Shown: positions 10,901 through 20,830, numbered from the stretch's first letter. The stretch is DNA of 64,000 nucleotides from Arctopsyche grandis (GCF_051622035.1 NC_135358.1:16650501-16714500), one strand, 5' to 3'. Notes: a model not told the origin generated them from the sequence alone. Made by a program: numbers and translations.

Positions 10901-13823
10901 TTTCAACATGTATCATAAACATTTTGTATGCATTTCAGTTGCATTTGATTGATTGCACGAATTCGTGACGTCTCGTGACCTATATAATTGAAAGCGGATT
11001 TCTAATGTTTTTTGCCATTTATTTTAACTCTGCAAAATGATATCGGACAGTGAAAGTGATGAAAGCGAAATAATAGCTCCTCGCCGAGGAACTCGACAAA
11101 TCAGCAGCTCTACTGATTCTGAAAATTAATTTATCGACAATAATCAATTCCCAAGTAATAACTCCTTATATGACATTGACAACGAACCCGAAATTTACTT
11201 TGATGATGAACCCGAAATTGAAGAGCTTTTATTTAAAAAATTGATAAATATTTATAAAGCATGATTGAAAAATAAATATAAATACGTATATAAAAAAAAT
11301 GTTTCTTGCCACTGATGCGCTGGCGACTCAAAGAAAGTATTGAAATACGAAAATTAATGACAACAACAACGATCGTCGTAGCAATCTTCGCCTATTTCAA
11401 AACAACGATTTATCATTGTTGTAGCAGTCAAAGGGTTAAGAAAAAAAAAATCATAGTTGTTGAACTTGAAAAACAATTACCGTTCAGACGATGAAGTGTT
11501 GCGAGGCACTCGTGCAGGTTTCTTCCTAAATCAAGTATATGATTTAACAAGTTCACAAATGAAGTAATAAAATATCCCTTAATACAATATTTACAATATT
11601 TTTCATACTACGGGATTGAAGAACTTTGTCTTAAAATTGATTTTGTGAATGGAGAGATGTACAAATCAATATTGGAAGAAAGTTTTGTCCCATCGTTTCA
11701 TAATGCGGTGAAGTAATATTCCAAGACGTATCCGCACCATGCCAGTGATCAAAAACTTATTAATAAAAAAAATTATATGGTTTTTTGTAGGTAAAAAATG
11801 TATACAGAAAATGGGAGTCACGACGTTACCATGGCCTGGAAAAGCACCGATATGAACCTGATAAAAAATTTGTGGATGATTATAAAACGCCGATTAAGCA
11901 AAGTGAAGATCAACACTGCGTCAAAATTAAAAGATGCCATTTATAATGGGTGGTACAATGAAATGCCGCGATGCATTATAGAAGAACTGATAAAATCCAT
12001 GCCTGCTAGGATTAAGGAAGTCATAAAAGAAAAATGAGGTCCACTAAATATTAAGTTTTATTTTTAAATGTGTAAAATTAATTAAAAATGACATTAAAAT
12101 GAAAAACTTTGAAAAACAAATAAAGTATTGTTTCAATTATCTCTCATGTATGACGATCCTAATCCCCCACAAAACCATGCATCTTAAAATTGGGTCCCTA
12201 AAATTTTTACAACATCCCTTTTCAAATGATACTAATTTGATAACAAACTACAAAAATATATAAAGTAAAAGTACATACAGCTAAAAATTTTTCGTAACTT
12301 CAACACATCATAAAATAGATTAATAATAAGCTCCACATTCAATAAAATCCTAACCGAATTACTCAAAGCGGCAACATATCAAACTATAACGAATTTGATA
12401 ATATACTGCGCGTTTAGTATATTTGATATGAATGAATACAGCCATTGTATACTGTGAAAACATAGCTTATCTATTTAGTGATAACCCTACATGTTTGATA
12501 ACAAACAACGTACGACGCATAGTACAACTTCGAATTAAGCATAAATATAACTCTCCAACTAGCATACAGATTGAATGAAATGATAATCACCTAGCTGACT
12601 GAGAATTAGCACTGGTCTGCGAATCCGGTTCAGATATATCCAACACCACGTCCTCGGGTACTGGTGGAGGAGGCGGGGGTGGTGGCGGTGGAGGAGGCAT
12701 GATCTTCGGCAGAACATCACCGGAAACCAATCCAACCTTTGCAGATTGACTTTCAGCCTCGTTCGCCACTACCATCTCGGATACATCAACTTTGACCGGT
12801 TGAGGAGTTTCATCAGCCACCTCGTTCGGTGGTACAATAGCGGCATCGGTCGGAAGAGATGCGAAGGTGGCAGACGGGGCGATGTTGAGATCAGCCTCGG
12901 ATAAGAATTGCATGTCGCCGGCGATGCCGGACAAATGTGGCAAGTCGAGTGGTACATCCATAACGGGTACCTGAGAATATGAACAATAATTATTAAACAC
13001 CGTATATTATAAAGATACGGAATACACCGGAAGGTTGATCGTTTACCTCTCCCATTCCGGGTGAATAGAGGTACGAATCGGTAGTCTTTTTGCCAGCCTG
13101 GTCTCGGTTGGAGATTGAAAACGGTGCAGCGGCCAAGAATGTTTCCCTTTTATCTTCGGCACAAACGGGCATAGATTTAGACGCAATTTTTTGGACGTCT
13201 TTATTATTCTCCCGAGTGTAGACAAACTCTTTGCCGTTGAACAACAACAGGGAATTTATATGGTCGATTTGTAATGGAATGTCTCCGAGACCGTTGTTAG
13301 GCTGGTTTTCTGATAACCATTCGTATAAATCTGAACTATCCACTTTGACGTGATAAAATTCCAATTTTTCCTAAAAAAGATTAAAATTTAGACAAATTGC
13401 ACTCACAAATTGAACTTATATACAAAAATAGATTATTATTACCTGTAATTTACCATTGTCGAAAACCCCCAACTTGCTTTTTATATTTCCGGCATTTCTG
13501 TTCATCGTTATTTGATTGGTTCCCGAAGCAAATATAGTCTTGTAGTTTTTGAAACAATCCATCGCCGGGTATTTGGCGCCAGATAAAACTTTCGTAGCTT
13601 TGTTAGTGTTTGTAAGTTTTTCAACTTTCATACGACAGATTGCAACCCGTTGCACAATGTCTTGAGTTCGAGATGTGTTTTCATCGATTCTTTTATTGAT
13701 TTTTTGAAAAATGTCATCGACAATACTCGATAAATATTGAAGAGAATCAGCTACTTGTATTACATATTCTTCTTGTCGTAAGTCTTGAGCGATCAAAGGA
13801 AAATTGTAGAACGCGTCCATCAT
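7918..13823 (-). CDS. WASHC1: WASH complex subunit 1 (Arp2/3 activator)
   Basis: Endosomal nucleation-promoting factor that activates Arp2/3 within the WASH complex. Exons on the minus strand: 13823-13443, 13370-13047, 12970-12591, a possible 45-nt exon 11525-11481, 8356-8212 and 8133-7918. The product is 496 aa, or 481 aa without the small exon; human WASH is about 465. The N-terminal WAHD1 region (PLIAQDLRQEEYVIQVADSL) and GVPVMDVPLDLPHLSGIA match the family. A run of 12 prolines lies near residues 325-338. The C-terminus is a VCA: LMEAIRRAGG near 400, LMADLHAKLSMRRKGISG near 440, and acidic EEDWD at the end. An acceptor 50 bp upstream of ATG (TTTCTTTGCAG) implies a 5' UTR exon. The gene spans a recent tandem duplication, so exon 4 and the long intron need transcript proof. 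Confidence 0.92.
8693..9280 (+). mobile_element. Tc1/mariner-like transposase relic (longer copy)
   Basis: Six-frame reading gives pieces typical of Tc1-like transposases: VWGCFSYYGI near 8830, then a block ending LIKNLWMIIKRRL (the DLNPIENLW region) and the usual tail around SMPARIKEVI, ending at 9278. The reading frame shifts and stops occur between these blocks, so it is dead. It lies in a WASH intron on the opposite strand. Its sequence continues unbroken across 8840, where the duplicated copy at 11604 begins. A small palindrome, ATGCATACTTC/GAAGTATGCAT, sits at 8686-8715. Confidence 0.75.
9811..9953 (-). pseudogene. Duplicated 5' fragment of WASH coding exon 1
   Basis: This is an essentially exact copy of 13681-13823. 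It includes the start codons and the first 48 or so codons, plus the upstream leader with its TTTCTTTGCAG acceptor. The rest of the exon is missing because of the 1.1-kb loss in the left duplicate. It lies inside the intron between exons 3 and 4 of the complete gene and could only give a truncated product. Confidence 0.85.
10488..11437 (+). mobile_element. piggyBac-like element, internally deleted, at a TTAA target
   Basis: It is flanked by TTAA on both sides (10484-10487 and 11438-11441). The ends are CCCTTTGGCTGCTACGAGG and the inverted form of CCCTTTGACTGCTAC. An internal reading frame from 11037 begins MISDSESDESEIIAPRRG and contains acidic DNEPEIYFDDEPEIEE stretches. This resembles the acidic N-terminus of piggyBac transposases, but a stop follows after about 30 codons and no catalytic domain remains. 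The matching empty TTAA site is at 14354-14357. A second element with similar ends is at 50077. Confidence 0.85.
11481..11525 (-). other. Candidate 45-nt cassette exon of WASH
   Basis: It is bounded by TTGATTTAG/G and CG/GTAATT. It would encode RKKPARVPRNTSSSER across its junctions. Exon 3 ends in phase with either this exon or exon 5, so it can be skipped without a frame change. The same 45 nt occur at 14399-14443, upstream of the WASH start codon, as the other copy of the tandem duplication. Confidence 0.5.
11604..12040 (+). mobile_element. Tc1/mariner-like transposase relic, truncated duplicate
   Basis: Same sequence as 8845-9280, starting abruptly in the middle of the transposase at the duplication junction. 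The fragment still reads MYTENGSHDVTMAW and the LIKNLW block from 11798. It did not arrive by transposition; it was copied with the segmental duplication. Confidence 0.85.
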
Positions 13824-14398
13824 TAGGCAATTTTTAATCGTGCAAAATTTAACTATTTATTTATCTGCAAAGAAATAAAATTCAGTTGTAAAATGATATT
13901 TAATCACATTAGATAAAAAAAAAAAGCATTAGAGTTTTCAAAATAACTGAAATACTCAATCCCATCGTTTTTTTTTTTTAATATAACTCAATATGATGAT
14001 TTGCACAAAAAAAATTGAATAGAAAATTTGCAAGAAAACGATATAGAGGGATTCCACCGCACAAACAAAATTCATTTTTATTCCGGGAGTTTTGCGGTAT
14101 AATTCAGGGAACTTGATAACTCTAATTATAGCATCAATTAGTATGCGAGTCAAACTTGACAAATATTACAGGGCATATTGAATTTATTGTAATAATCACA
14201 TTTATATGTCCATAAGATTAAACAGCATATTAGTTTCTCAGAAGAGATAAAGTAATAAATTATTAGTATATTCAAATCAAATGTTATGACGAAAACATAG
14301 ATTCGGAATCATTGATGATGCACATAATCGAGACAAGCATTTCATTCATTGTGTTAAGAAAAAAAAAATCATAGTTGTTGAACTTGAAAAACAATTAC

Positions 14399-14443
14399 CG
14401 TTCAGACGATGAAGTGTTGCGAGGCACTCGTGCAGGTTTCTTC
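14399..14443 (-). other. Second copy of the 45-nt exon-like segment
   Basis: Identical to 11481-11525, including both splice-site contexts. Here it is upstream of the WASH start codon, between WASH and dome. It could at most be a 5' UTR exon of WASH. Confidence 0.6.
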
Positions 14444-14684
14444 CTAAATCAAGTATATGATTTAACAAGTTCACAAATGAAGTAATAAAATATCCCTTAA
14501 TACAATATTTACAATATTTTTTTACACTTAAATTTATAAATAGATATATTATGTATATCGAGTTCATAGGGGACACTACTTGTGCAAAGGCGGCCTCCGC
14601 GACCGTGTCATGTACGTTTAAAATTATTTTTAAGAATTCCTCTCGTCGCACGCTTACAAATAGAAACACAAAAATTAAAGCTAT

Positions 14685-17600
14685 TTATAGTTTGTTCACA
14701 TTCTGAAGGTTCAGAGGCACATAATGCGACGGAGGCACCGAAGGATCACTACGCCGAGGCTCTTCAAACAGCGAATGTTTTTCATAGTCAAAATCGTCTG
14801 CACTCCTTATCGACGTCAAAAATCCGACGTCGGCGTCCTCGTCAGACTGATTTTGAAAGTCGAACGCTTGGGGCACGTTCGTGTTGGGTCCGAAGCGGCA
14901 GTATGCTTCGGGAGAGAGAGCGGCGTCGGCCACCATCGCACTCTCAGACGGCATCACAATATTGGTCAAGTTTGTCTGCTTAGGTGTAATCGCACTCTGT
15001 TGCTGATTTCCGCCGAGCATCTTTTGAAGGCACGACGTGTCGATTCCGTTCATGATGACGGGATCGTTGCGTTTCACGTAGCCCGAGTCGAGCAACACGG
15101 GCTTGTTCGATATGTCCACCTCGTCGTTAGGCAACTGGACAAACATTGACTCTTCGTTGAAAGCGTAGTTAGGATCGTAATTATCCAACGGGAGTTTGAC
15201 ACCGTTGACTATCGGCTCGATAGATTCTACGTTAAGCGACTTGACTGGTGAAGATACGATCGACGATGGATTGATAGTTCCGTTCATGACGTATCCGGAT
15301 GGAAGGTCAGTCCTCGCCGGACGGCCATCTCCATTGATCGGCAAGTCAGCCGATACGTAAGCCGGCTGCTGTAGAGAGACGAATGGTTGATGCACCGGCG
15401 GTTTACTGAACAACTTATCGGTGGCGAAAGATCCAAAGCTAACGTAGCCTTTAGGTTGTGGGGCATCGATGTTGGCATTGTTTTCCGGTTTCGCTGGCAA
15501 GTATTCATTGGGCATTCCGATAGTAGAATAAGGAGTCATCTGAGTCATGTCGTCTTGGATCAGGTCTGACGGTTTAGTGATGGGAGAGTTCCAAATTGCA
15601 GGATCAGATGAGGCCGCTGATGCCGGTCTTGAGCCGGACGACCCATTATTTCTCCATCTGAGCGAAGAGTTTGCAGATAGCGTCTCGGATTGGGCGCCGT
15701 CTTGACCACCGTGCACGTCCTTAGCTTCATCTGAAGTGCCTCTGTTTGACGATGTGAGCGACAGAGCCACTGTACTATCTGAATTTTCACTATAGTTGCT
15801 GTTGTCGCACATGGTAGTGTTTAACATGTCCATATTGGTGATGATCCCTTTATCCAACAAAGATTCGGCGTCTGCAAACGGTCTGCTTTGTTTTTTGTCC
15901 TCTTTGTGTTTGCTTGGCATCGTCCACTTGGGTTTCTTGACGGGTTCTTTTTCAATGTTGCTTCCCAAGCCAGGCGGTAAGCACGGTTTGATATTCTGCA
16001 TGGTTTTACAGCATATCCATAACCGCCTGAGACCGTACACAAGTAAGACAACAAAGACGACGATAATGAATCCGTACAACCAATAGTAATTGCCGGCCGA
16101 GGAGGCACAGCTGTTGTACAATGGGACACTCCAAGGGCCTTTATATTGAATTGTGTTCGAAATAGCATTGCCAAATTGAACGTCATCGCTCTGGCTGAAA
16201 TCTACAGCGCCGTGATTGGAAACATTGTCGATATTGATAGCTCTGACATCATAGGATTGAGACACGATTCCATTACAATTTGGAAAATCCATAGTGAATT
16301 CCCTCACTGTGGTGTTGAAAATTTGAGTTGCGTTCGTATAGTCTTTGTATAATTTTATGATTCTGACTTGATAATAATTATTGGCGCCGCCTGAAACTTG
16401 AGGCTGGTCCCAAATCAACTTGGAACTTTTCGATGAGTTCGAATTCTGCAGAAAAGGCTGGTTGATCTGTCCTGGCAGACCGATGGCGGTCCGCACGTAC
16501 ACCGGAACTGAATTATTAGAGCAAGATACCGTACAAGCGTTCACTGTGATGGTGTAATTAGTGAAACCAGTCAAATTCTTCAGCACAACTTCGCTGTACA
16601 TTTCATCAATATCGACCCTCTCAGTTTTTAAACTATCATAAGTATCATAGTTGACTTGGTAGTATTTCAAATAGCCATTAGTGATCAAAGGTGGTTTCCA
16701 CGACACGCGCATCCTATCGTTGCACAGTTCGCTGATGGTGACATTGATCGGAGGCGTCGGCGCACCCTCACTGGTGATGTTGTATAATGGATCGCTGGAA
16801 TGGCCATTGCCATACCTAGTGATGACGGCGACTTGTATTGCGTATGTGGTGTGAGGTTTTAGATCGGTGACGTTGCTGTGAATCTCGGACGGATCTCTGA
16901 CCACGACGATGCTCTTCGGATCTTCTTTGCAGCTCTTATTGTACAAAGAAAATACGGGACAGTATGTGATGTTGTAGCCGAGTATGGAGCCGATTCGATC
17001 GGAGCACTCCAGCTTCCAACCGACTTCGATGAATGTCGATCCGAACCGGTTGATCCAAATGTTGCGTATTTTAGACACACTCTTGTTGGGAATGACGGCA
17101 CACAGAGCCCAAACCATCCCGCTGCTAGATTTGCGACTGTTGGCTGAAATTGCGAATTGGTATATCTTAGTGCTGTTCAGCGAGTTTGTGTTGTTAGGGA
17201 TTGTTATGTATTTGATAGTGGCGTTGGCGGGAACTCTTTCCCAATTCAACTGTCCTTCGCATTGATACGGCCTTTCGCGATTGTTGTCGCACCAAAATAT
17301 CGTATAGCTATTCAAATCTTCGTGGATAACCCTATTCCAGGACAGCTCGTATGTGCCGTTACCGAACTCAATTTTTGTGAAAGCTCTCGGCTCCGGTAAG
17401 ATTTCCTTCTGAGCCGGAATGATCATGTGAGTTTGATCCTCAGAGTGGCCGACGCTATTACACGATTTGATAGTAATTTCGACCTTATCCAACGACAGTT
17501 TATCGAACACCATATAAGCTTTGTTTACCACACTCGCATTGAGATATTTGGGTTTTCCTCCTACTTTCGCATTGACGATTTGATAGGTAAAGTTTTCACC

Positions 17601-18761
17601 GTTTTCTTCGTACTTTTCGATCTGTTGCCAGCATATGAACACCTTTCGGGTTTCCAATTCGGTGATCGATTCGAAGCTCCCGATGTCGGTTTGCGGCGCT
17701 CTATCCGGCAGCTTGCTCAACGTCTTGAGCGTGATCGAGGAGTAGTCGGACCAGAGATTATTCTTGGCCTCTTCCGTTTTGATGTAGACGCGCGCGTCGT
17801 AGAAAGTGTTGGCATACGGCAGCGTCAAATTGAATACGAGAGTCACGTTGTTGTTCGCCGGGCTGAGGTAAGCCTCCTTCCACTTGAACTCCCCTTCGTC
17901 CAATTCCGAGCAAAACTCGATCTTGTGCACGAGTCCGATGGAGAAGTGTTGTATACCGTGATGCAGAGTCCAATTGAGGAGAGCACTGTTGGGAGTCAAC
18001 TCGACCCGGTGCAGATTGAACGGAGGCGCCGGCCGGACTCGGGCAAAATGATTAAACTTGATCTCTTGAGTATTGTTGGCGAATTTGTTGGAGCCGGTCA
18101 GGGTGAACGTGTAGTGCGAGTACGGCTGCCTGTACGGAGGATCCGTCGACAGATCCCAATAGCACACATACGTGTAATTCTCCATTTTTATTTGAGGGCA
18201 CTTGTAAACTGTGCCCCGACTGGCTCGACCCTTCAACGTGAAAGACAGCGAGTACTCGGTCCGCACGTAGTTTATCCTGTGAGGCCTCCACGTGCAGGTG
18301 AGGTTCTGCCAGTTGTTGGAGACGCAACTGAAGTTGGTGATGTTTTGAGGGACGGTTCCGACAAAGACGGAATTGAGACAGATGGCGGTCGGCTTGTTGT
18401 CGATCACCGTTTTGCAATAGTACATGCCGTCGAAGAGTTGCACGTTGGTGACGGTGAGTCTGAGCACGGTCTCGTTGAGGATTTGAAGAGACGTGGTGTC
18501 GGAAGGGGTGAGACGGACTTGGTTGCGGTAGAAGTGCAGGTCGGAGGCGTTCTTGCCGTGTTGGGAGAGGTTCATGGGGTAGAGTAAGCAGTCGATCTGC
18601 AGCGTGGAGCCCTGGAGGAGGGCGATGTCTCCGTTGGGCAGGGTGGTGCCCAGAGAATTCATGCTGCGGCTGCAGCCGAACACGACTCCCGTGGGACCCC
18701 ACAGCAGCGTGAGGGCCGTCACCAGCAAGCAGGGTGCGCTCTTGCCCATCATCGCTGACAC
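14685..18761 (-). CDS. dome: Cytokine receptor Domeless (JAK/STAT pathway)
   Basis: Class I cytokine receptor of insects: binds Unpaired-type ligands and signals through Hopscotch and Stat92E at the plasma membrane. A single uninterrupted ORF of 1358 aa. It opens with a hydrophobic signal peptide (LLVTALTLLWGPTGVVFG) and a cysteine-bearing Ig-like start. A cytokine-binding region follows with paired cysteines (NWQNLTCTW) and a degenerate WSxWS box, LWSDYS, near residue 338. Several FN3 domains then run to the membrane helix at about 889-912 (YGFIIVVFVVLLVYGL). The roughly 445-aa tail has a proline-rich CLPPGLGS box1-like site and many tyrosines, but I see no YxxQ STAT motif. Many N-glycosylation sequons support an ectodomain. 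The absence of introns is odd for this family. Confidence 0.93.
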   Translation of the reverse strand: MSAMMGKSAPCLLVTALTLLWGPTGVVFGCSRSMNSLGTTLPNGDIALLQGSTLQIDCLLYPMNLSQHGKNASDLHFYRNQVRLTPSDTTSLQILNETVLRLTVTNVQLFDGMYYCKTVIDNKPTAICLNSVFVGTVPQNITNFSCVSNNWQNLTCTWRPHRINYVRTEYSLSFTLKGRASRGTVYKCPQIKMENYTYVCYWDLSTDPPYRQPYSHYTFTLTGSNKFANNTQEIKFNHFARVRPAPPFNLHRVELTPNSALLNWTLHHGIQHFSIGLVHKIEFCSELDEGEFKWKEAYLSPANNNVTLVFNLTLPYANTFYDARVYIKTEEAKNNLWSDYSSITLKTLSKLPDRAPQTDIGSFESITELETRKVFICWQQIEKYEENGENFTYQIVNAKVGGKPKYLNASVVNKAYMVFDKLSLDKVEITIKSCNSVGHSEDQTHMIIPAQKEILPEPRAFTKIEFGNGTYELSWNRVIHEDLNSYTIFWCDNNRERPYQCEGQLNWERVPANATIKYITIPNNTNSLNSTKIYQFAISANSRKSSSGMVWALCAVIPNKSVSKIRNIWINRFGSTFIEVGWKLECSDRIGSILGYNITYCPVFSLYNKSCKEDPKSIVVVRDPSEIHSNVTDLKPHTTYAIQVAVITRYGNGHSSDPLYNITSEGAPTPPINVTISELCNDRMRVSWKPPLITNGYLKYYQVNYDTYDSLKTERVDIDEMYSEVVLKNLTGFTNYTITVNACTVSCSNNSVPVYVRTAIGLPGQINQPFLQNSNSSKSSKLIWDQPQVSGGANNYYQVRIIKLYKDYTNATQIFNTTVREFTMDFPNCNGIVSQSYDVRAINIDNVSNHGAVDFSQSDDVQFGNAISNTIQYKGPWSVPLYNSCASSAGNYYWLYGFIIVVFVVLLVYGLRRLWICCKTMQNIKPCLPPGLGSNIEKEPVKKPKWTMPSKHKEDKKQSRPFADAESLLDKGIITNMDMLNTTMCDNSNYSENSDSTVALSLTSSNRGTSDEAKDVHGGQDGAQSETLSANSSLRWRNNGSSGSRPASAASSDPAIWNSPITKPSDLIQDDMTQMTPYSTIGMPNEYLPAKPENNANIDAPQPKGYVSFGSFATDKLFSKPPVHQPFVSLQQPAYVSADLPINGDGRPARTDLPSGYVMNGTINPSSIVSSPVKSLNVESIEPIVNGVKLPLDNYDPNYAFNEESMFVQLPNDEVDISNKPVLLDSGYVKRNDPVIMNGIDTSCLQKMLGGNQQQSAITPKQTNLTNIVMPSESAMVADAALSPEAYCRFGPNTNVPQAFDFQNQSDEDADVGFLTSIRSADDFDYEKHSLFEEPRRSDPSVPPSHYVPLNLQNVNKL

Positions 18762-18965
18762 ATGTCACTCGAATGTGGACGCGCAGCTGCAGACTACACC
18801 CTATATACTAGTGGGTGTGGGGTGTGGGGTGTGGGGTGTGGGGTGTGGGGTGTGGGCAGTGGGTAGTGGGGTGTGGGCAGTGGGTAGTGGGTAGCAGTGG
18901 CACGTCGCAGTGGTGTGCAATCGCAGTCACAACTGCAATGGCTATCGCTATCTTCGCCGCCCCCG

Positions 18966-19008
<43 letters not shown>

Positions 19009-19644
19009 CGACACTGTGCTGTGTGGTAGTGGTAGTGGTAGTGGTAGTGGCGGAGAGCGCCGCAGCGGCCGTAGTAGGCAGTAGTCAGAAGTAGGGAGTG
19101 CCCCACTTACCGGCGCGACTCCGCCCTCGGGGTGACGTCACGGCGTGGCTCTGCGCGGCGGGGGTCGTGGGGGGCGCCGAGGCGCTCCGTCTTGTAGCGC
19201 GCTCTCGCCAAACATACGCGGACACGGCGACGCACTATCACAGCGGTTCGTGGAAAACGTTCACAGCGCGCTCTTTATGTCGACGCGGTCTCACAGCGGG
19301 GAAAAACCACGAGAATATTATAAAACTTTATTTTCTATCGGTTTTATGGATTTCGTACGATTAATTGACACGTGCAATGTTTTTACGAGTTATATTAATT
19401 GTTGTTTCAGGAATGGCATCGGAAAATGTGAAGAAAAACAAATGATTTTTTTTATCTTACAGAGACGTTTTTACAAAATCTATTAAGCGGATTTTACATG
19501 TATGGAAAACAAATGCATCTTTATTTTACAACGCACAAAGTTCAACTAAACGGCTTAAAAATAAAAGTAAAGAAAATTTAAAAAATACTTAAATGAAAAT
19601 GTAAAACGGTTTTATATAGGGAAATGTGAACGGTATGGTTTGGT
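18762..19644. promoter_or_regulatory. dome 5' region with short tandem repeats and GC-rich patch
   Basis: Directly upstream of the dome start codon lie a (GTGTGGG)n-type minisatellite at 18811-18898, a GCTGTC hexamer array at 18966-19008 and a GTGGTA array at 19023-19049. From 19095 to 19290 the DNA is GC-rich (GGCGGGGGTCGTGGGGGGCGCC) and is a plausible promoter or 5' UTR. No defined core promoter motif could be fixed by eye. Confidence 0.5.
18811..19049. repeat. Minisatellite and hexamer arrays upstream of dome
   Basis: Three different simple arrays adjoin within 240 bp: GTGTGGG units, GCTGTC units and GTGGTA units. They have no coding role; apparent ORFs here are repeat artefacts. Confidence 0.9.
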
Positions 19645-20030
19645 GATTATTCGGTTCGGTGATTACTAGTCAAATGTGAACCGGTCACAGGACAACCGGT
19701 CGCTCTAGATCGGTCACAGGTGATCACCCGTCACACTAAAACTGGTCACACCCTAAAACTGGTCACACCCGAAAATTAAAAATTGGTCGAATTTTTAGGT
19801 GTGACCAGTTTTTTCGTGACTAATTTTCGGGTGTGACCAGTTTTAGTGTGACGGGTGATCACGTGTGACCGATCTAAAGCGACCGGTTGTCCTGTGACTG
19901 GTTTACATATGACTAGTAGTCCGTTTACCGATTATTCATATACAAAAAACGATCTCACGCAAGTCACTAAGATTTCGATTGTGGAACATCTACCACTCAA
20001 AAACTCCATCGATCCAAGGGCGCCATCATC
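19637..20030. mobile_element. Family 2 MITE remnant carrying the family 1 insertion
   Basis: Family 2 sequence (compare 44345-44540) begins near 19639, breaks at 19652 and resumes at 19930 with ATACAAAAAACGATCTCACGCAAGTCACTAAG. It fades after about 20010. The right end is not recognisable. Confidence 0.65.
19653..19929. mobile_element. Foldback MITE, family 1, complete copy
   Basis: It starts GGTTCGGTGATTACTAGTC and ends GACTAGTAGTCCGTTTACC. It is flanked by an exact 8-bp duplication GATTATTC at 19645-19652 and 19930-19937. The two arms pair along almost the whole 277 bp. The duplicated target is itself part of a family 2 MITE, whose left end (GGTTTGGTGATTATTC) precedes it and whose body (ACGATCTCACGCAAGTCACTA) follows it. 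Confidence 0.88.
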
Positions 20031-20745
20031 CTGGGGGGGTGAAACTGAATGAAGAATATATTTTTTATACGTACTAGTGGCGTGTAATGAAAATCTTTCT
20101 ATTTTTGTGTGCGAGCATTATACAATTGATGGGCTGATGACCTCATGTTAAGGTTTTTATATGTGGATTTCACTGATCTATAATTTTTAAATTAATTTAT
20201 TCGCAGCTGGGACAATACGTCTCTCCAGAGATATATATTATAGATAAATGTTCTAAGTTTCTTATGGAAATATCCATTAAAATTTAATTTTTATGAAATT
20301 GAGATACCGAAAGATTAAAGGTTTTGTTTTCCTCTTTTTTAACTTGGTTCACAAGAAATTTCGGGTTAGTAAAGAGTGATTGACACCAATCCGAGCAATG
20401 CCATTATATTTTACTAGTGGCCTGTATGCACATACCTGTGCACTCCATTTGATCGGCGGACATAAACAAAAGAATCAGTTAAAAATACGATTATTTTTTC
20501 AAAAAAAAATAATTTAATTTGAAATATTATTATTATATGCCGCGCTCCTTTCCACGATTCCAAGGGGAGAAAGAGATACGATAAATAGTGAGTGACTAGT
20601 TCGTACAGTGACATGCGCAAAGCTCGCACTATGCCGCGCCTCTTTCCACGATATACGATTCCAAAGGGAGAAAAATAGACAGAACATGGTGTACTTCGTA
20701 CACACTCACCATGCACACGTGGACACGCATTAGACAATTATTATA

Positions 20746-20752
<7 letters not shown>
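20031..20752. other. Intergenic DNA upstream of TMEM94
   Basis: AT-rich sequence with a weak internal duplication (ATGCCGCGCTCCTTTCCACGATTCCAA near 20538 and ATGCCGCGCCTCTTTCCACGATATACG near 20630). No gene is seen. Confidence 0.5.

Positions 20753-20830
<78 letters not shown>
20753..20830. repeat. (TA)n microsatellite, left part
   Basis: Pure TA repeat that continues at 21923-21995 on the far side of the LTR element. The element therefore inserted into one long (TA)n tract. Confidence 0.95.

Larger units (their letters stand above)
8840..11603. repeat. Left copy of a tandem segmental duplication (deleted and invaded)
   Basis: 8845-9806 matches 11604-12567 almost exactly. 9811-10487 matches 13681-14357, and 11438-11603 matches 14354-14523. 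Relative to the right copy it lacks about 1.1 kb (12568-13680) and carries an extra 950-bp piggyBac-like element. The left edge lies inside the mariner relic at a TTTTT run, and the junction to the right copy (11599-11603) is also a TTTTT run. This fits a microhomology-mediated tandem duplication. Confidence 0.93.
11604..14523. repeat. Right copy of the tandem segmental duplication (complete)
   Basis: It holds, in order, a 5'-truncated mariner relic, WASH exons 3, 2 and 1, the WASH leader, the intact TTAA site and the second copy of the 45-nt exon-like segment. Few differences from the left copy are visible, for example near 12250-12285, so the event is recent. Confidence 0.93.

Noticed and set aside
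17427-18587. 386-codon plus-strand ORF opposite dome
   Set aside because: It is the antisense of the dome ectodomain. Its arginine/valine-rich composition is the mirror of that coding frame, with no domain.
18808-19094. Several overlapping ORFs with GCGVWGVG or ATATAT-type runs
   Set aside because: They are translations of simple tandem repeats upstream of dome in all frames.
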